From Paenibacillus rhizosphaerae (GTDB lineage Bacteria; Bacillota; Bacilli; Paenibacillales; Paenibacillaceae), in contig NZ_JACHXJ010000002.1 of assembly GCF_014192015.1 (NCBI RefSeq), positions 186,001-250,000 on the forward strand: a DNA stretch of 64,000 nt. The letters are read 5' to 3'. The position numbers and the translations under genes were made by a program. Below are positions 9,331 to 18,203 of the stretch, piece by piece. The notes beneath the pieces are model-generated. The model was not told the DNA's origin. It searched no databases and saw nothing but the letters and a program-made list of their open reading frames with translations. How positions within the stretch are numbered: the stretch's first letter is position 1; each line of letters opens with the position of its first letter.

Positions 9331-10160
9331 TCGGCACTGGAGCCGCCGAACTGGGCGTCACATTTGGCTAGATCCTCTTCGTATTTGCCGTGGGTTGTGG
9401 CGATCAGACGGTGAAAGACACCGGTTAAGCTGCTGTCCAGCAGGGCAAGCGCCTCGGCGGTAATGCCGCCGGGAACGGTTACCCGCTTTTGCAGCTCGTG
9501 GGGCGTAAAGCCTCCCTGCGTCAGCAGTTTACCCGTACCGAGCAGCATTTCCCCGGCGATCCACGTCAGTTCGCCGCGCTCCATGCCGGTCGTTTCTACG
9601 GCGGCGTTGATCCACTGATCCAGAAAAAAGCTTAAAAAGGCAGGCCCGCAGCTGGAGAAATCCGATGTGATCCTGACAAAGGACTCATCGATGAGGATGG
9701 GCTTGCTGATGGGAGACAGGAGATGCTCGATGAGCTGCCTGTCTTCCTCTTTTATCCGGCTGCCATACATACATAGACAGACGCCGCTTTGAACGCGGTG
9801 GGCCACGCTCGGAATAATCTTGGCCACTTTACAGCACAAAGCAGCCTCCAGGTGTTGGATCTGCACCGGACTCGTGATGGATACCACCATCTGATCGGGC
9901 CGAATTGTGCTCCCGATTTCATCCAGAATCGCTTTAAATTGAAGCGGCTTCACGCACAAAAAGATCAGATCGCTGTTTTGCGCGGTTTCCGCGTTGCTGG
10001 TGCATACATGAAGTCCGGGGTGTCGCTGCTGGAGCCGGATAACCTTCTCGGGGGTACGGTTGCTGGCATAGATCTGGTTTGGAGCGAGCGAACCCGAATC
10101 AATCAGGGCCTCAAGCAGCAGGCTGCCCATGCTGCCGGTTCCGATAAATCCTACCTTCAT
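9327..10160 (-). CDS. comER: ComER, pyrroline-5-carboxylate reductase-like late-competence locus protein
   Basis: 277 residues of the ProC/P5CR family. The N-terminal Rossmann motif is [10 protein letters not shown], followed by an NRTPEK stretch typical of NADP(H) binding. The C-terminal P5CR dimerisation region carries [15 protein letters not shown]. Its identity as ComER rather than a biosynthetic ProC comes from context: it lies divergent from comEA, as in Bacillus subtilis, where it is reported to be dispensable for transformation. The start has AAGGAGGG about 8 nt upstream. Its 3' end overlaps the convergent leuS stop by 4 bp. Confidence 0.88.
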   Translation of the reverse strand: MKVGFIGTGSMGSLLLEALIDSGSLAPNQIYASNRTPEKVIRLQQRHPGLHVCTSNAETAQNSDLIFLCVKPLQFKAILDEIGSTIRPDQMVVSITSPVQIQHLEAALCCKVAKIIPSVAHRVQSGVCLCMYGSRIKEEDRQLIEHLLSPISKPILIDESFVRITSDFSSCGPAFLSFFLDQWINAAVETTGMERGELTWIAGEMLLGTGKLLTQGGFTPHELQKRVTVPGGITAEALALLDSSLTGVFHRLIATTHGKYEEDLAKCDAQFGGSSAD

Positions 10161-10350
10161 ATAGGTTCCCTCCTTTCGTGCTTCGCAGTAACGACATGAT
10201 CGTTCCCATTAGTGTATGCATTAGAACTTGGCCCGAATGACGGCTTTTTTACCAAAGTTCGAGCAATTGCGTTTTATGTTATTGAGTACTTCATCTATGG
10301 ATCGACAGCGGGTTATTTCAATTCATTTCATAGAATCGGGGTGTCATGTT

Positions 10351-11028
10351 GTGAGAAAGATATCGGCAGTCGTCAGCGCACTTTGTGCCGTGCTGGGAAG
10401 CGGGGCCATTCTGCTGTCAGGAGTTCATACAAGCAGCGGCATAGAGCAGTGGCAGCCGCTCAACGGCAGGGTTGAAAGCTTATTGAGCGAAAAAACGGGC
10501 GAAACAGCGGGAGAATCGGCAAAAGATGCCGCGGCAGCGGATAAAAAACAAAAGAAGGAGCAAGGCTCTAAGCAGGACGTCAAACCGGGCGCCAAACAGG
10601 ATTCCGTACCATCGGAATCGGCACAAGCGAATGATAGCCGAAATACGGCAGACAAAGCGCAGAGTTCGGGGGATGAAGTGGCGCCGGGCCAAGCGGTAAA
10701 CGGCAGTACCCATTCTGCCGCTGAACTCGCGGCGAATGCGGCGTCAGGGCCGGCAGGGACTCCGTCCCAGCAGCCGTCGGCTGGAGGTTCGGCTGATGCA
10801 GGGTCCGGTTCGCAGACGGATGCCGGCGGGCAGGTCAAAAAGGTCAACGTCAATACCGCGGGACTATCGGAGTTGACCGATCTTCCGGGGATCGGTGAGG
10901 CGAAGGCCAAAGCCATCCTGGAATACCGCGATCAGCATGGATCGTTTAAATCGGTAACGGATTTGGACAAGGTCAAGGGAATCGGACCCAAAATGCTGGA
11001 AAAAATGAAGCCGTACATAGAACTGTAG
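10351..11028 (+). CDS. comEA: ComEA, DNA receptor for transformation
   Basis: About 225 residues. A short basic N-terminus and one transmembrane helix (AVVSALCAVLGSGAILLSG) are followed by a long Ala/Ser/Gln/Lys-rich linker. The C-terminal 65 residues form a double helix-hairpin-helix DNA-binding domain (VNVNTAGLSELTDLPGIGEA, then LDKVKGIGPKMLEKM). ComEA binds double-stranded DNA outside the membrane and hands it to the uptake channel. The frame is open further upstream, to a TTG at 10228, but a GTG at 10351 puts the membrane anchor at the expected N-terminus; its RBS (GGGG) is weak, so the start is uncertain. The low-complexity linker is longer than in Bacillus. Confidence 0.88.
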   Translation: MRKISAVVSALCAVLGSGAILLSGVHTSSGIEQWQPLNGRVESLLSEKTGETAGESAKDAAAADKKQKKEQGSKQDVKPGAKQDSVPSESAQANDSRNTADKAQSSGDEVAPGQAVNGSTHSAAELAANAASGPAGTPSQQPSAGGSADAGSGSQTDAGGQVKKVNVNTAGLSELTDLPGIGEAKAKAILEYRDQHGSFKSVTDLDKVKGIGPKMLEKMKPYIEL

Positions 11029-11137
11029 GTTATCTTTTAGGCGCTAAATGCGGTCTGTCTCCCTGGAAGGTATTTCGGTAAACGTTTTTCTTGTGCTACA
11101 ATATGTACACATTCTACGGAAATCAGGTGATGGATAC

Positions 11138-11656
11138 ATGACGGTTGATACCCGAAAAGACTGGGACACTTACTTTATGGATATTGCATACATGGTATCG
11201 ACGCGTTCCCGCTGTTCCCGGCGCCATGTCGGAGCCGTGCTCGTCCAGGGAAAGAAGCTGCTCGGCACCGCGTATAACGGAGCGCCGATGGGCGTGCCGG
11301 ACTGCTCGGAAGCGGGCTGCATGATCGCTGAGGAGTACGAGCTTGTGGACGTGGACGGAAAGCAGGAAATGGTGAAAAAGCAGCGCTGCGTCCGGACGAT
11401 TCATGCCGAGCAAAACCTGCTGCTGTTCACTGACCGCATCGACCGGGAAGGCAGCTCCGTCTATGTTACGGACGAGCCGTGCTGGACCTGCGCCAACATG
11501 CTGGCGAACAGCGGCGTGACCGAGATCGTGTATCACCGTCCATATCCTAAGGATACGGAGAAGGTCACGGAAATGATGCGGCAGAAGGGCATTGCCTTCC
11601 GCCGGTTGCCCGTCTATGAGCCGCCTCGGGAAACGGTGATGACGGTGGCGGATTAA
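11138..11656 (+). CDS. comEB: dCMP deaminase (ComEB)
   Basis: 172-residue zinc-dependent deoxycytidylate deaminase, converting dCMP to dUMP for thymidylate synthesis. The catalytic HAE motif is in TIHAEQNLLLF and the zinc-binding PCxxC is DEPCWTCANML. An N-terminal RSRCSRRHVGAVLV stretch is typical. ATG 11138 is favoured because AGGTGA ends 7 nt before it; the upstream extension to 11048 has no RBS and overlaps the comEA intergenic space. It lies between comEA and comEC as in Bacillus, although its role in competence is not established. A strong terminator follows. Confidence 0.93.
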   Translation: MTVDTRKDWDTYFMDIAYMVSTRSRCSRRHVGAVLVQGKKLLGTAYNGAPMGVPDCSEAGCMIAEEYELVDVDGKQEMVKKQRCVRTIHAEQNLLLFTDRIDREGSSVYVTDEPCWTCANMLANSGVTEIVYHRPYPKDTEKVTEMMRQKGIAFRRLPVYEPPRETVMTVAD

Positions 11657-11727
11657 AATGGGCGGAAATACGGAACATACGATTATACAGGGTTATTGGG
11701 AAATATGGAATGAACAATCATTAGGGG

Positions 11728-11772
11728 AAGGACCTCTGTCCGCAGCACGGCTGCCGGCAGGGGTCCTTTTTT
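11728..11772 (+). terminator. Intrinsic terminator between comEB and comEC
   Basis: A long stem from AAGGACC (11728-11734) to GGTCCTT (11762-11768), with inner GCAGC/GCTGC pairing, is followed by TTTTTT. It implies that comEC depends on readthrough or its own promoter. Confidence 0.85.
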
Positions 11773-11853
11773 GGTTTCCGGAAAGAGGGTCGCATACGAA
11801 GTGCGCATGAGAAACCGTCGGAAGCCTTTATGTAAAGAAGGGAAGTGTGTGAT

Positions 11854-14553
11854 ATGAAACAAAGACCGCTGATCGTTTTCACGGTAAGCTGGATCGCCGG
11901 CAGCAGCGCGGCGTATGCCTGCTCGGGATCAAGACTGCTTCTCCTGTTCGCAGGCGCATCGCTGCTGCTGGCAGCGCTCGGTATGTACCGGCGAAGCTTC
12001 CTCCGAACCGTGATCATCATCTGGTGTGCCTTAACGGCATCGGGAGCGTATTGGGAGCTGCAGGAAGCCGCAAATATATCCAAGCTCCCTGAAGCCTTTC
12101 AGGCGGCTGATGCTGCCCGAATGGACGGAGCCAATGTCCGGATGACAGGCATGATTGCCTCCGCCGTTGAGGTCGACGGGGACCGTGCCGATTTTGTCAT
12201 GAGCGTTCGGCAAGCGGTATCCGCAGGCGGGACCGGGGCCGGCGGCGAACCCAACTCACGGGAAGCCGGAACGAGTGCGGGCAGCGAACGGAAGGTATCC
12301 GAAAAGGTCATGGTGCAAGTCAAGCTAAAAAGCCGGCAGGAGCAGGATGCAGCCCGCCTATGGCAGCGGGGGGACCGGGTCCGGATTTCCGGCAGTCTCG
12401 CGCAGCCGCAGCCCGCCCGGAACTTTGGCGGCTTCGATTACCGGCAGTACCTGGTAACTCAGAAAATTCACTGGTTGTTCAAAGCCGCCGGCGCCTCCAA
12501 TGTCCAGTCTTCACCTCCGTCAGGCTTCGGCATGACCCGTCTTCTGCGCTGGAACGATCAGGCGAGGAACAGCCTAAGCGGGATGATCGACCGGATTTTC
12601 CAGGAACCCCATGCCGGTTATATGAAGGGGCTGATCATCGGGCTTCAAGACGACCTGGACCCCGAAACCTACGCAGAGTTTTCCCAACTGGGCCTGACCC
12701 ATATTCTGGCGATCTCGGGCATGCACGTCGCCGTGTACGTGGGCTGCTTGCTCTATATCTTTTCCCTGCTGCGCCTGTCCCGTGAAAAGTCGCTGCTGCT
12801 TGTCATGCTGCTCGTGCCCCTGTATGTTCTTCTATCAGGCGTCAGTCCGTCCGTCGTGCGGGCGGGAATGATGAGCATGATCGGGCTGTATGCAGCCAGA
12901 AAGGGAATGCTGAAGGACGGATTGAACATCCTCAGCGCGGCAGCGCTGCTCATGCTGCTGTGGAATCCATACTATTTGCTGAGCGTAAGCTTCCAGCTGT
13001 CCTTTCTCGTGACGGCAGGCCTGATGGTCTATGTTCCCTTGATCCATCCGCAGCTGTCCTTTCTGCAGTCCAGAATCGCCGGTGCGGTCGGCGTTACGCT
13101 CATTGCCCAGCTCGTGTCCTTTCCGCTGACGATCTATTATTTCAATCAGTTCTCCTTATTGTCGTTTGCGGCTAATTTCGTGCTCGTTCCCTTTATTACC
13201 TTTCTCGTTCTGCCTGTGGGGACGGCCGCGCTGCTCATTGGCTCGCTATGGCTGCCCGGGGGCAGGGTGCTGGCGGCGGCAGCCGAGTGGCTGGACGATC
13301 TGTCTTTTTGGCTGGTGAAATGGATGAACGGGTATCCGCAATTCGTGACCATCTGGAAGTCACCTTCGCCGGTTTGGATCGCTTCCTATTTTATAGCACT
13401 GTATGGGCTGCTCTACTTCGGAAAAAAATGGGCGCTAGGCCGGCGGCAGATGGCAGCGGAGCCGGACGAAACCGTGCCGCTGGGTGTGGCCCCTGCATCC
13501 CGCCGCACGGCAGCGGCTCTGCCGTCCCGGACGAGAGCCCGGCTTGCCTCCGGAGCCCTTGGAGGACTAAGCATACTCATCGTTCTTCTGTACGCAGGAT
13601 ACCAGCCGCAGCGCTTTCACGGGGCAGGAGCGGTACAGGTGCTGGACGTGGGACAGGGCGACAGTATTTTGATCACGACTCCGCAAGGAAAGCAACTTCT
13701 GGTCGACGGGGGCGGAACCGTCAGCTTCCGCAAGGCGGAGGACGGCTGGAAGGAGCGGAAGCAGCCGTTTGAGGTCGGCGCCAAGGTTCTCGTTCCATTA
13801 TTAAAGAAGCGGGGAATTCATAAGCTGGACGCGGTCATCGTGACGCACGGGGACCAGGATCATGCCGGGGGCATGCAGGCGGTGCTGGAACAGATTCCAG
13901 TCGGGGCGTTTCTATTCAATGGGACGCTGGCCGGCACAGCTGCCTTCGACCGGCTGATGGCTGCCGCCGTAGACAAGGATATTCCGATTTATGCCATTCA
14001 CCAAGGAATGGAATATGACCCGGACGGCCGGACACATCTGGCTTTTCTCGGCCCGATCCTGTCGCAAACCGATCAGGAGGCGCTGCCGGTCGTCAAGGAC
14101 CAGAACCACGATTCAGTCGTGTTCCTGCTCGAAATGAACGGGGGGCGCTTCCTTTTCACCGGAGATATGGACAAGGCGTCCGAGTCAGAGATTCTTGAGG
14201 CGCTGCATTCCGGCCGGCTTCGGCAGGCGGTTGCGGATCATAGGCAAACCGTGGATGATCCGGCGCTGCAAACCGCAAGCGAGATGCTGGAAGCACCTGT
14301 GGATGTGATCAAAATCGCGCACCACGGCAGCAAGACAGCCAGTTCAGCGGAATGGCTGAGCCGGTGGAAGCCCGCCGCAGCCGTTATTTCGGCCGGCGTG
14401 AACAATCTGTATGGCCATCCGCATGCCGATGTGCTGCAGCGGATTTCCGAGGAAGGAGCGGCCGTTTACAGGACCGATCTGCAGGGAGAAATCCAATTTT
14501 TGGTAAAATCCGGGAAAATCCGTGTTAGAACCAAGCTGATAACAAAATCGTAA
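11854..14553 (+). CDS. comEC: ComEC/Rec2 DNA internalization channel protein
   Basis: About 899 residues. N-terminal membrane helices and a soluble OB-like DUF4131 region (residues about 60-210) come first. A multi-helix competence domain follows, with the signature LTHILAISGMHVAVYVGCLL. A C-terminal metallo-beta-lactamase-like domain begins at VLDVGQGDSILITT and contains VTHGDQDHAGG, FTGDMD and IAHHGSKTASS. ComEC forms the channel that takes single-stranded DNA across the membrane, and the C-terminal domain is the proposed nuclease that degrades the other strand. The metal ligands of the lactamase domain look intact. ATG 11854 is preferred, with AAGGGA 10 nt upstream; an in-frame GTG lies at 11845. 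Confidence 0.95.
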   Translation: MKQRPLIVFTVSWIAGSSAAYACSGSRLLLLFAGASLLLAALGMYRRSFLRTVIIIWCALTASGAYWELQEAANISKLPEAFQAADAARMDGANVRMTGMIASAVEVDGDRADFVMSVRQAVSAGGTGAGGEPNSREAGTSAGSERKVSEKVMVQVKLKSRQEQDAARLWQRGDRVRISGSLAQPQPARNFGGFDYRQYLVTQKIHWLFKAAGASNVQSSPPSGFGMTRLLRWNDQARNSLSGMIDRIFQEPHAGYMKGLIIGLQDDLDPETYAEFSQLGLTHILAISGMHVAVYVGCLLYIFSLLRLSREKSLLLVMLLVPLYVLLSGVSPSVVRAGMMSMIGLYAARKGMLKDGLNILSAAALLMLLWNPYYLLSVSFQLSFLVTAGLMVYVPLIHPQLSFLQSRIAGAVGVTLIAQLVSFPLTIYYFNQFSLLSFAANFVLVPFITFLVLPVGTAALLIGSLWLPGGRVLAAAAEWLDDLSFWLVKWMNGYPQFVTIWKSPSPVWIASYFIALYGLLYFGKKWALGRRQMAAEPDETVPLGVAPASRRTAAALPSRTRARLASGALGGLSILIVLLYAGYQPQRFHGAGAVQVLDVGQGDSILITTPQGKQLLVDGGGTVSFRKAEDGWKERKQPFEVGAKVLVPLLKKRGIHKLDAVIVTHGDQDHAGGMQAVLEQIPVGAFLFNGTLAGTAAFDRLMAAAVDKDIPIYAIHQGMEYDPDGRTHLAFLGPILSQTDQEALPVVKDQNHDSVVFLLEMNGGRFLFTGDMDKASESEILEALHSGRLRQAVADHRQTVDDPALQTASEMLEAPVDVIKIAHHGSKTASSAEWLSRWKPAAAVISAGVNNLYGHPHADVLQRISEEGAAVYRTDLQGEIQFLVKSGKIRVRTKLITKS

Positions 14554-14683
14554 TGATTTGTCTATGAAAAACGCTTAGAATGATGAAGTTGGCCGCAGAA
14601 TCTACAGGTGACTCCGCCTCTGGAATTTGGTATTCTTAATTGTGGTTTTCATCGGCAGATGAAGTAAAACGGTGGTGTCACCC

Positions 14684-14800
14684 TTGACGTACATACCTCC
14701 CGGATTTTTACGGGAAGCTGATTTGACAAACGATTACGGGTGGATCGAAGCAGAAGAAAAAAACCGCTATCGGTTGAAGCTTATATCCGGTATTTTTTAG
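14684..14800 (+). CDS. Hidden small ORF, 38 codons, unknown function
   Basis: A TTG-initiated frame preceded by GGTGGTG (14671-14677), 6 nt from the start. It encodes a balanced, hydrophilic peptide beginning (M)TYIPPGFLREADLTNDYG and ending KNRYRLKLISGIF. The stop at 14798-14800 abuts a terminator hairpin at 14802-14831, as expected for a genuine 3' end. The peptide has no transmembrane segment and is rich in acidic, aromatic and proline residues. It sits between comEC and the ECF sigma gene, just upstream of the sigma promoter. No family is recognised. It is too short for ordinary gene calling, and conservation would decide whether it is real. Confidence 0.5.
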   Translation: MTYIPPGFLREADLTNDYGWIEAEEKNRYRLKLISGIF

Positions 14801-14801
14801 G

Positions 14802-14831
14802 AAAGGCAAGCACTTCCGGGGCCTGCCTTTT
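14802..14831 (+). terminator. Intrinsic terminator after the 38-codon ORF
   Basis: AAAGGCA..GC pairs with GC..TGCCTTT across an ACTTCCGGG loop, ending in TTTT. It isolates comEC and the small ORF from the sigma operon. Confidence 0.75.
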
Positions 14832-14859
14832 CACTAACTTTAAAAATGTGGTTACAAAT

Positions 14860-14886
14860 TGCAACAATTTGCTGGTCTTACACGTC
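14860..14886 (+). promoter_or_regulatory. ECF sigma-type promoter, probably autoregulatory
   Basis: TGCAAC at 14860-14865 (the AAC-type -35 of ECF promoters, followed by AATTT), a 17-bp spacer, and CGTC at 14883-14886 (ECF -10). It lies 31 bp upstream of the GTG start of the ECF sigma gene. Positive autoregulation of SigW-like operons from such promoters is well known. Confidence 0.6.
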
Positions 14887-14916
14887 TGTAAGATTGCAGG
14901 GAGAGGGGGATCCTTT

Positions 14917-15465
14917 GTGGTAGAGCAGGGACTCATCAGAGCCGCTCAATCGGGCGATCGCGACGCTCTAATCACCCTATTAAGAGAAATTGAACAACAT
15001 GTTTACAGGACAGCTTTTTATATTCTGAATAATGAGCAGGATGCGCTCGACGCTTCCCAGGAAGCACTGATTCGGATTTATACCAAAATCGATTCCTACG
15101 AAGAGAAGGCACAATTTAAAACGTGGATACAGCGGATCGTTACGAACATCTGTATCGACAAGTTCCGGCGGACGAAACCTACGGTTTCGATCGACGAACA
15201 TGAGCTCGTTTTTCAGGACAAACAGAATGTTGAGAAAGAGGTCTTATCCTCCTATTTGGCCCAGGACATCCAGGAGGCCATCAATCAACTGCCGGATCAT
15301 CACCGGACTGTGATCGTCCTTAGATATTTGCAGGATTTCTCCTACAATGAAATCGCTGACTGTCTCAACCTGCCGCTGAATACGGTGAAATCCTATTTAT
15401 TCAGGGCCAGACAGCAGCTGCAGAACATGCTCCAAGAGCATCAGAAAGGTGGTGTATCAGGATGA
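14917..15465 (+). CDS. sigW: ECF RNA polymerase sigma factor, SigW-like
   Basis: 182 residues from GTG 14917, with GGGAGAGGGGG directly upstream; a longer frame to 14740 would run through the terminator and promoter and is rejected. Region 2 contains DASQEALIRIYTKIDSY and FKTWIQRIVTNICIDKFRR. Region 4 contains LPDHHRTVIVLRYLQDFSYN and a helix-turn-helix IADCLNLPLNTVKSYLFRAR. This is the SigW subfamily that handles cell-envelope and antimicrobial stress in Bacillus. The stop overlaps the anti-sigma start by ATGA, so the pair is translationally coupled. The gene name follows the closest well-known family and is not proof of the same regulon. Confidence 0.85.
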   Translation: MVEQGLIRAAQSGDRDALITLLREIEQHVYRTAFYILNNEQDALDASQEALIRIYTKIDSYEEKAQFKTWIQRIVTNICIDKFRRTKPTVSIDEHELVFQDKQNVEKEVLSSYLAQDIQEAINQLPDHHRTVIVLRYLQDFSYNEIADCLNLPLNTVKSYLFRARQQLQNMLQEHQKGGVSG

Positions 15466-16715
15466 AGTGTCCAGAGGTGGTGGAGTGGATGCACCGGTAC
15501 TTGGATTACGACTTGGACGAAGAGGAAACCGTCAAGCTCTATGAACATTTGAAGACATGTCCGGAGTGTGCGGATACCTTTCGGCTGCTGAAATCGTTGT
15601 CCAGAGACCTCGAAGATTTGCCGAAAGTAACGCCTAAATTCAGTCTTGTCGATGCCATCATGCCTCAGCTGGATGCCATCGATCAGGCTCGCCACGAGAA
15701 GAGCGCTTCGCTCGAAGAAATGCCGGCTTCAGCCGAGATGGTACCCGTACCGTCCCGTCCGGCCCGCAAGGGCAAGTTCTGGAATACGGTAGCCGGACGT
15801 ACGGCCCTTGGAGGCGCGGCGGCTGTAGTCATTCTTGGGGTGGCGGTGCTGAACTATAACCCGAAGCAATTGTCTACGGCGGAAGAACCGCCTGTTAATA
15901 CGGCGGCCTCCAGCGAGGCCAGCAGCATGGACTCGGCGGCGACATCAGGCTCAGAAGCATCGAAGAGCAACGTTGTCGAACAAGATGCAGGTTCTTCCGA
16001 GCCCGCGCAGGACCCTTCCGAAGGGCAAACGCCGGCATCTACGGATTCTTCGCAGCTCAGCGAGAGCCAAGACGCGGGCAGCGACGCTGCCGCGAGCGAC
16101 AAGGCGGCCGGTCAAGAAGCCCAGACCTATGCGCAGAAGCAGGACTTGTCCAACACGCCGGCCCAGGATCCGGAGATCAGCCGGAAAACGGACACCGGCA
16201 GCCAGGACGATGCCGGCAAAGCCGGGTCCACCGAATCGGCTGACAATAGCACCGGTATGCAGGAAGGGGATGGAGGCCAGGCGGCTCTAAACGCTCCGGC
16301 CGATACGGAAAGCACGCCTCCGAAACAGGATGATGTCCAGAAGGACATTGCTCCTCCGGATGGAGACGGCGGTCAAGCGGCGGATAGCACTGCTCCTGAG
16401 GTTAACGGATCTCAAGAAGGGGACACGTCGGAACAAATGGGCATTATGGCCATCAAGCCTAAAGAAGATTCGAACAAGTTGTATTCTCCTGACGGCCAGT
16501 ATGCAGCCTCCGTCGAAAACAAAAAGCTGGTCATCTACAGCCTAACTTCGGATGGCAGCTCCAAGCAGGTGAGTACCCTTGATCTGCCGGGAACGTGGGT
16601 ATCGGGGGTATGGTCTGCCGACAGCACCGTGTTTACGTACCAGACCACGGATGCCAGCGGCGCGACGGTAAGCCAGACGTATCAGGTGGGCAAACAGGAC
16701 GGTTCCACGCCGTAA
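15462..16715 (+). CDS. rsiW: Zinc-finger anti-sigma factor, RsiW-like, with large extracytoplasmic domain
   Basis: 417 residues. The N-terminus is a ZAS anti-sigma domain with C3 and the H29-xxx-C33-xx-C36 zinc motif (EHLKTCPEC). One transmembrane helix lies near residues 112-131. Outside the membrane is a Ser/Ala/Asp/Gln-rich linker of about 190 residues, then a C-terminal 90-residue beta-rich unit resembling a propeller blade (LYSPDGQYAASVENKKLVIY). Bacillus RsiW is only about 200 residues long, so this is unusually large and may carry its own sensor. Regulated proteolysis by site-1 and site-2 proteases would be expected; the M50 protease at 40237 belongs to a different site-2 subfamily. 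Overlap with the sigma gene supports the pairing. Confidence 0.87.
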   Translation: MKCPEVVEWMHRYLDYDLDEEETVKLYEHLKTCPECADTFRLLKSLSRDLEDLPKVTPKFSLVDAIMPQLDAIDQARHEKSASLEEMPASAEMVPVPSRPARKGKFWNTVAGRTALGGAAAVVILGVAVLNYNPKQLSTAEEPPVNTAASSEASSMDSAATSGSEASKSNVVEQDAGSSEPAQDPSEGQTPASTDSSQLSESQDAGSDAAASDKAAGQEAQTYAQKQDLSNTPAQDPEISRKTDTGSQDDAGKAGSTESADNSTGMQEGDGGQAALNAPADTESTPPKQDDVQKDIAPPDGDGGQAADSTAPEVNGSQEGDTSEQMGIMAIKPKEDSNKLYSPDGQYAASVENKKLVIYSLTSDGSSKQVSTLDLPGTWVSGVWSADSTVFTYQTTDASGATVSQTYQVGKQDGSTP

Positions 16716-17092
16716 GCTGCCTGAAGACAAAAACATAAAAAAATGTGCTGCTAAGCATGCACACATGATAGAGATATGGAATAGGTTATATTACGCATGA
16801 TCCAAAACGTCGTATGACCACCGGCGGTTAAGTTTCTAGAGCTTTTCACGCCGGTGTTTATAATAGATGTGCTGGAACAAAAGGACCTTATGCGAACCGC
16901 AGGGGTCCTTTTGTTGTTGTGCGTTCGCCGTGATTCGGCCTGCCGGGGGAGGCCTGTTTTTCTTCCCCGCCGTTTTTGGTAGAATGGATGTAGCGCTTTT
17001 GCAGCCGGGTGGATGGGGCATGGGAACGATGTACCTTGCGGACGGGATTCACAGATATCCATGGGCATGGATAGAGAGAAGGGGGAGCAGCA
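16716..17092. other. Intergenic region between rsiW and holA
   Basis: No gene is seen. It holds an inverted repeat CACCGGCG/CGCCGGTG (about 16818-16857), a TATAAT at 16859-16864 without a clear -35, the terminator at 16878-16916, and a possible holA -10 (TAGAAT, about 16980). Confidence 0.5.
16878..16916 (+). terminator. Intrinsic terminator upstream of holA
   Basis: CAAAAGGACC (16878-16887) pairs with GGTCCTTTTG (16904-16913), giving a 10-bp stem with a U-rich 3' arm. It lies about 160 bp after the rsiW stop. Confidence 0.75.
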
Positions 17093-18112
17093 ATGGATGT
17101 AAAGGCGGCGGTGAAAGCGATCAGGCAGGGTGACGTATCGCCGGTCTACCTCCTGTACGGAACCGAGAAATACCAGATGAATGAATTTACCTCACTGATG
17201 GAGGACCAGCTGCTGCAGAAGGAGGAGCGGGATTTTGCGATCGTACACTATGATCTGGCCGAAACCCCGATCCAGGAAGTCGTGGAAGAGGCAGAAATGA
17301 TTCCTTTTATGGTGCAGCGAAAGCTTATTTTTGTTCGGGACGCAGCTGTATTTACCGCAGGGAAGGACTCGGGCAAAGTCGAACACCGCATGGAATCACT
17401 GCTCGAGTACATCGGCAATCCGGCGGATTACAGCGTGCTGATCTTCCTGGTGAACAACGAGAAGCTGGATGAGCGCAAAAAGGTCGTTAAGGCCGTCAAA
17501 AGCGCCGGCACGGCGCTTTCCTTTATGCCGATGGGCAGCGATGAGCTGCTGCGCTGGATCGAGAAGAAGGCCAAGCAGCGTGGATGCAGCCTCGCTCCGG
17601 GGGCGGCGGAAATGCTGGTCCGCCATGCGGGCACACAGCTGCAGACGCTTGCAGCCGAAGTGGACAAGCTGTGCCTGTACGCTGGAAGCGGCGGCACGGT
17701 GACAACGGACATCGTGGACCGGCTGGTGGCGCGGAGTACAGAGCAGAACGTATTCGCCCTCGTCGAGGAGATCGCCAATCTGCGGCTGGACCAGGCGCTG
17801 GGCATCTTCTATGAGCTGCTGAAGCAGAAGGAGGAGCCGATCAAGATCGCGGCGCTGATCGCCCGGCAGTTCCGCATTATTTTGCAGGTGAAGGACCTCG
17901 GCGGCCAAAGCTATTCACAGCAGCAAATCGCTTCCCAGCTTGGACTGCATCCTTATGCGGTCAAGATTGCCGGGGAGCAGGCACGCAAGTTCCAGCCGAA
18001 CCAGCTCAAGGCGATTCTCAGCAGGCTCGGGGATCTCGATTACCAGATGAAGACCGGGGCCATCGATAAAGTGCTCGGATTGGAGCTGTTCCTGCTCAGA
18101 CTGGCGGGGTAG
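17093..18112 (+). CDS. holA: DNA polymerase III delta subunit
   Basis: 339 residues, full length for the HolA/YqeN family. The N-terminal AAA-like domain has the degenerate P-loop region YLLYGTEKYQMNEF, then DVDKL-type helices (LAAEVDKLCLYAG), the collar-domain segment STEQNVFALVEEIANLRLDQAL, and the C-terminal KIAGEQARKFQPNQLKAIL. Delta opens the beta clamp ring in the clamp-loader complex. The start has GGGGGAG 5 nt upstream. It sits after comEC and the sigW pair. In Bacillus, rpsT follows closely on the opposite strand; here rpsT is 6.4 kb away. Confidence 0.93.
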   Translation: MDVKAAVKAIRQGDVSPVYLLYGTEKYQMNEFTSLMEDQLLQKEERDFAIVHYDLAETPIQEVVEEAEMIPFMVQRKLIFVRDAAVFTAGKDSGKVEHRMESLLEYIGNPADYSVLIFLVNNEKLDERKKVVKAVKSAGTALSFMPMGSDELLRWIEKKAKQRGCSLAPGAAEMLVRHAGTQLQTLAAEVDKLCLYAGSGGTVTTDIVDRLVARSTEQNVFALVEEIANLRLDQALGIFYELLKQKEEPIKIAALIARQFRIILQVKDLGGQSYSQQQIASQLGLHPYAVKIAGEQARKFQPNQLKAILSRLGDLDYQMKTGAIDKVLGLELFLLRLAG

Positions 18113-18140
18113 AGCGGCATAATCGAATAGATGTTAAGGA

Positions 18141-18184
18141 GGCACCGTCTTTGCGCTTTAGAGCGTGAGGGCGGTGTTTTTTAT
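18141..18184 (+). terminator. Intrinsic terminator after holA
   Basis: GGCACCGTC pairs with GGGCGGTGTT, with an inner GCGCT/AGCG stem, followed by TTTTTT. Confidence 0.8.
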
Positions 18185-18203
18185 TCGATTAATTCATTCC
18201 TTC

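Noticed and set aside
9327..10160. Assignment as housekeeping proline biosynthesis gene proC
   Set aside because: The position divergent from comEA matches comER; a biosynthetic role cannot be excluded, but context favours ComER.
14740..14916. N-terminal extension of the ECF sigma gene
   Set aside because: It crosses a terminator and the ECF promoter; the RBS-supported GTG at 14917 gives the normal family length.
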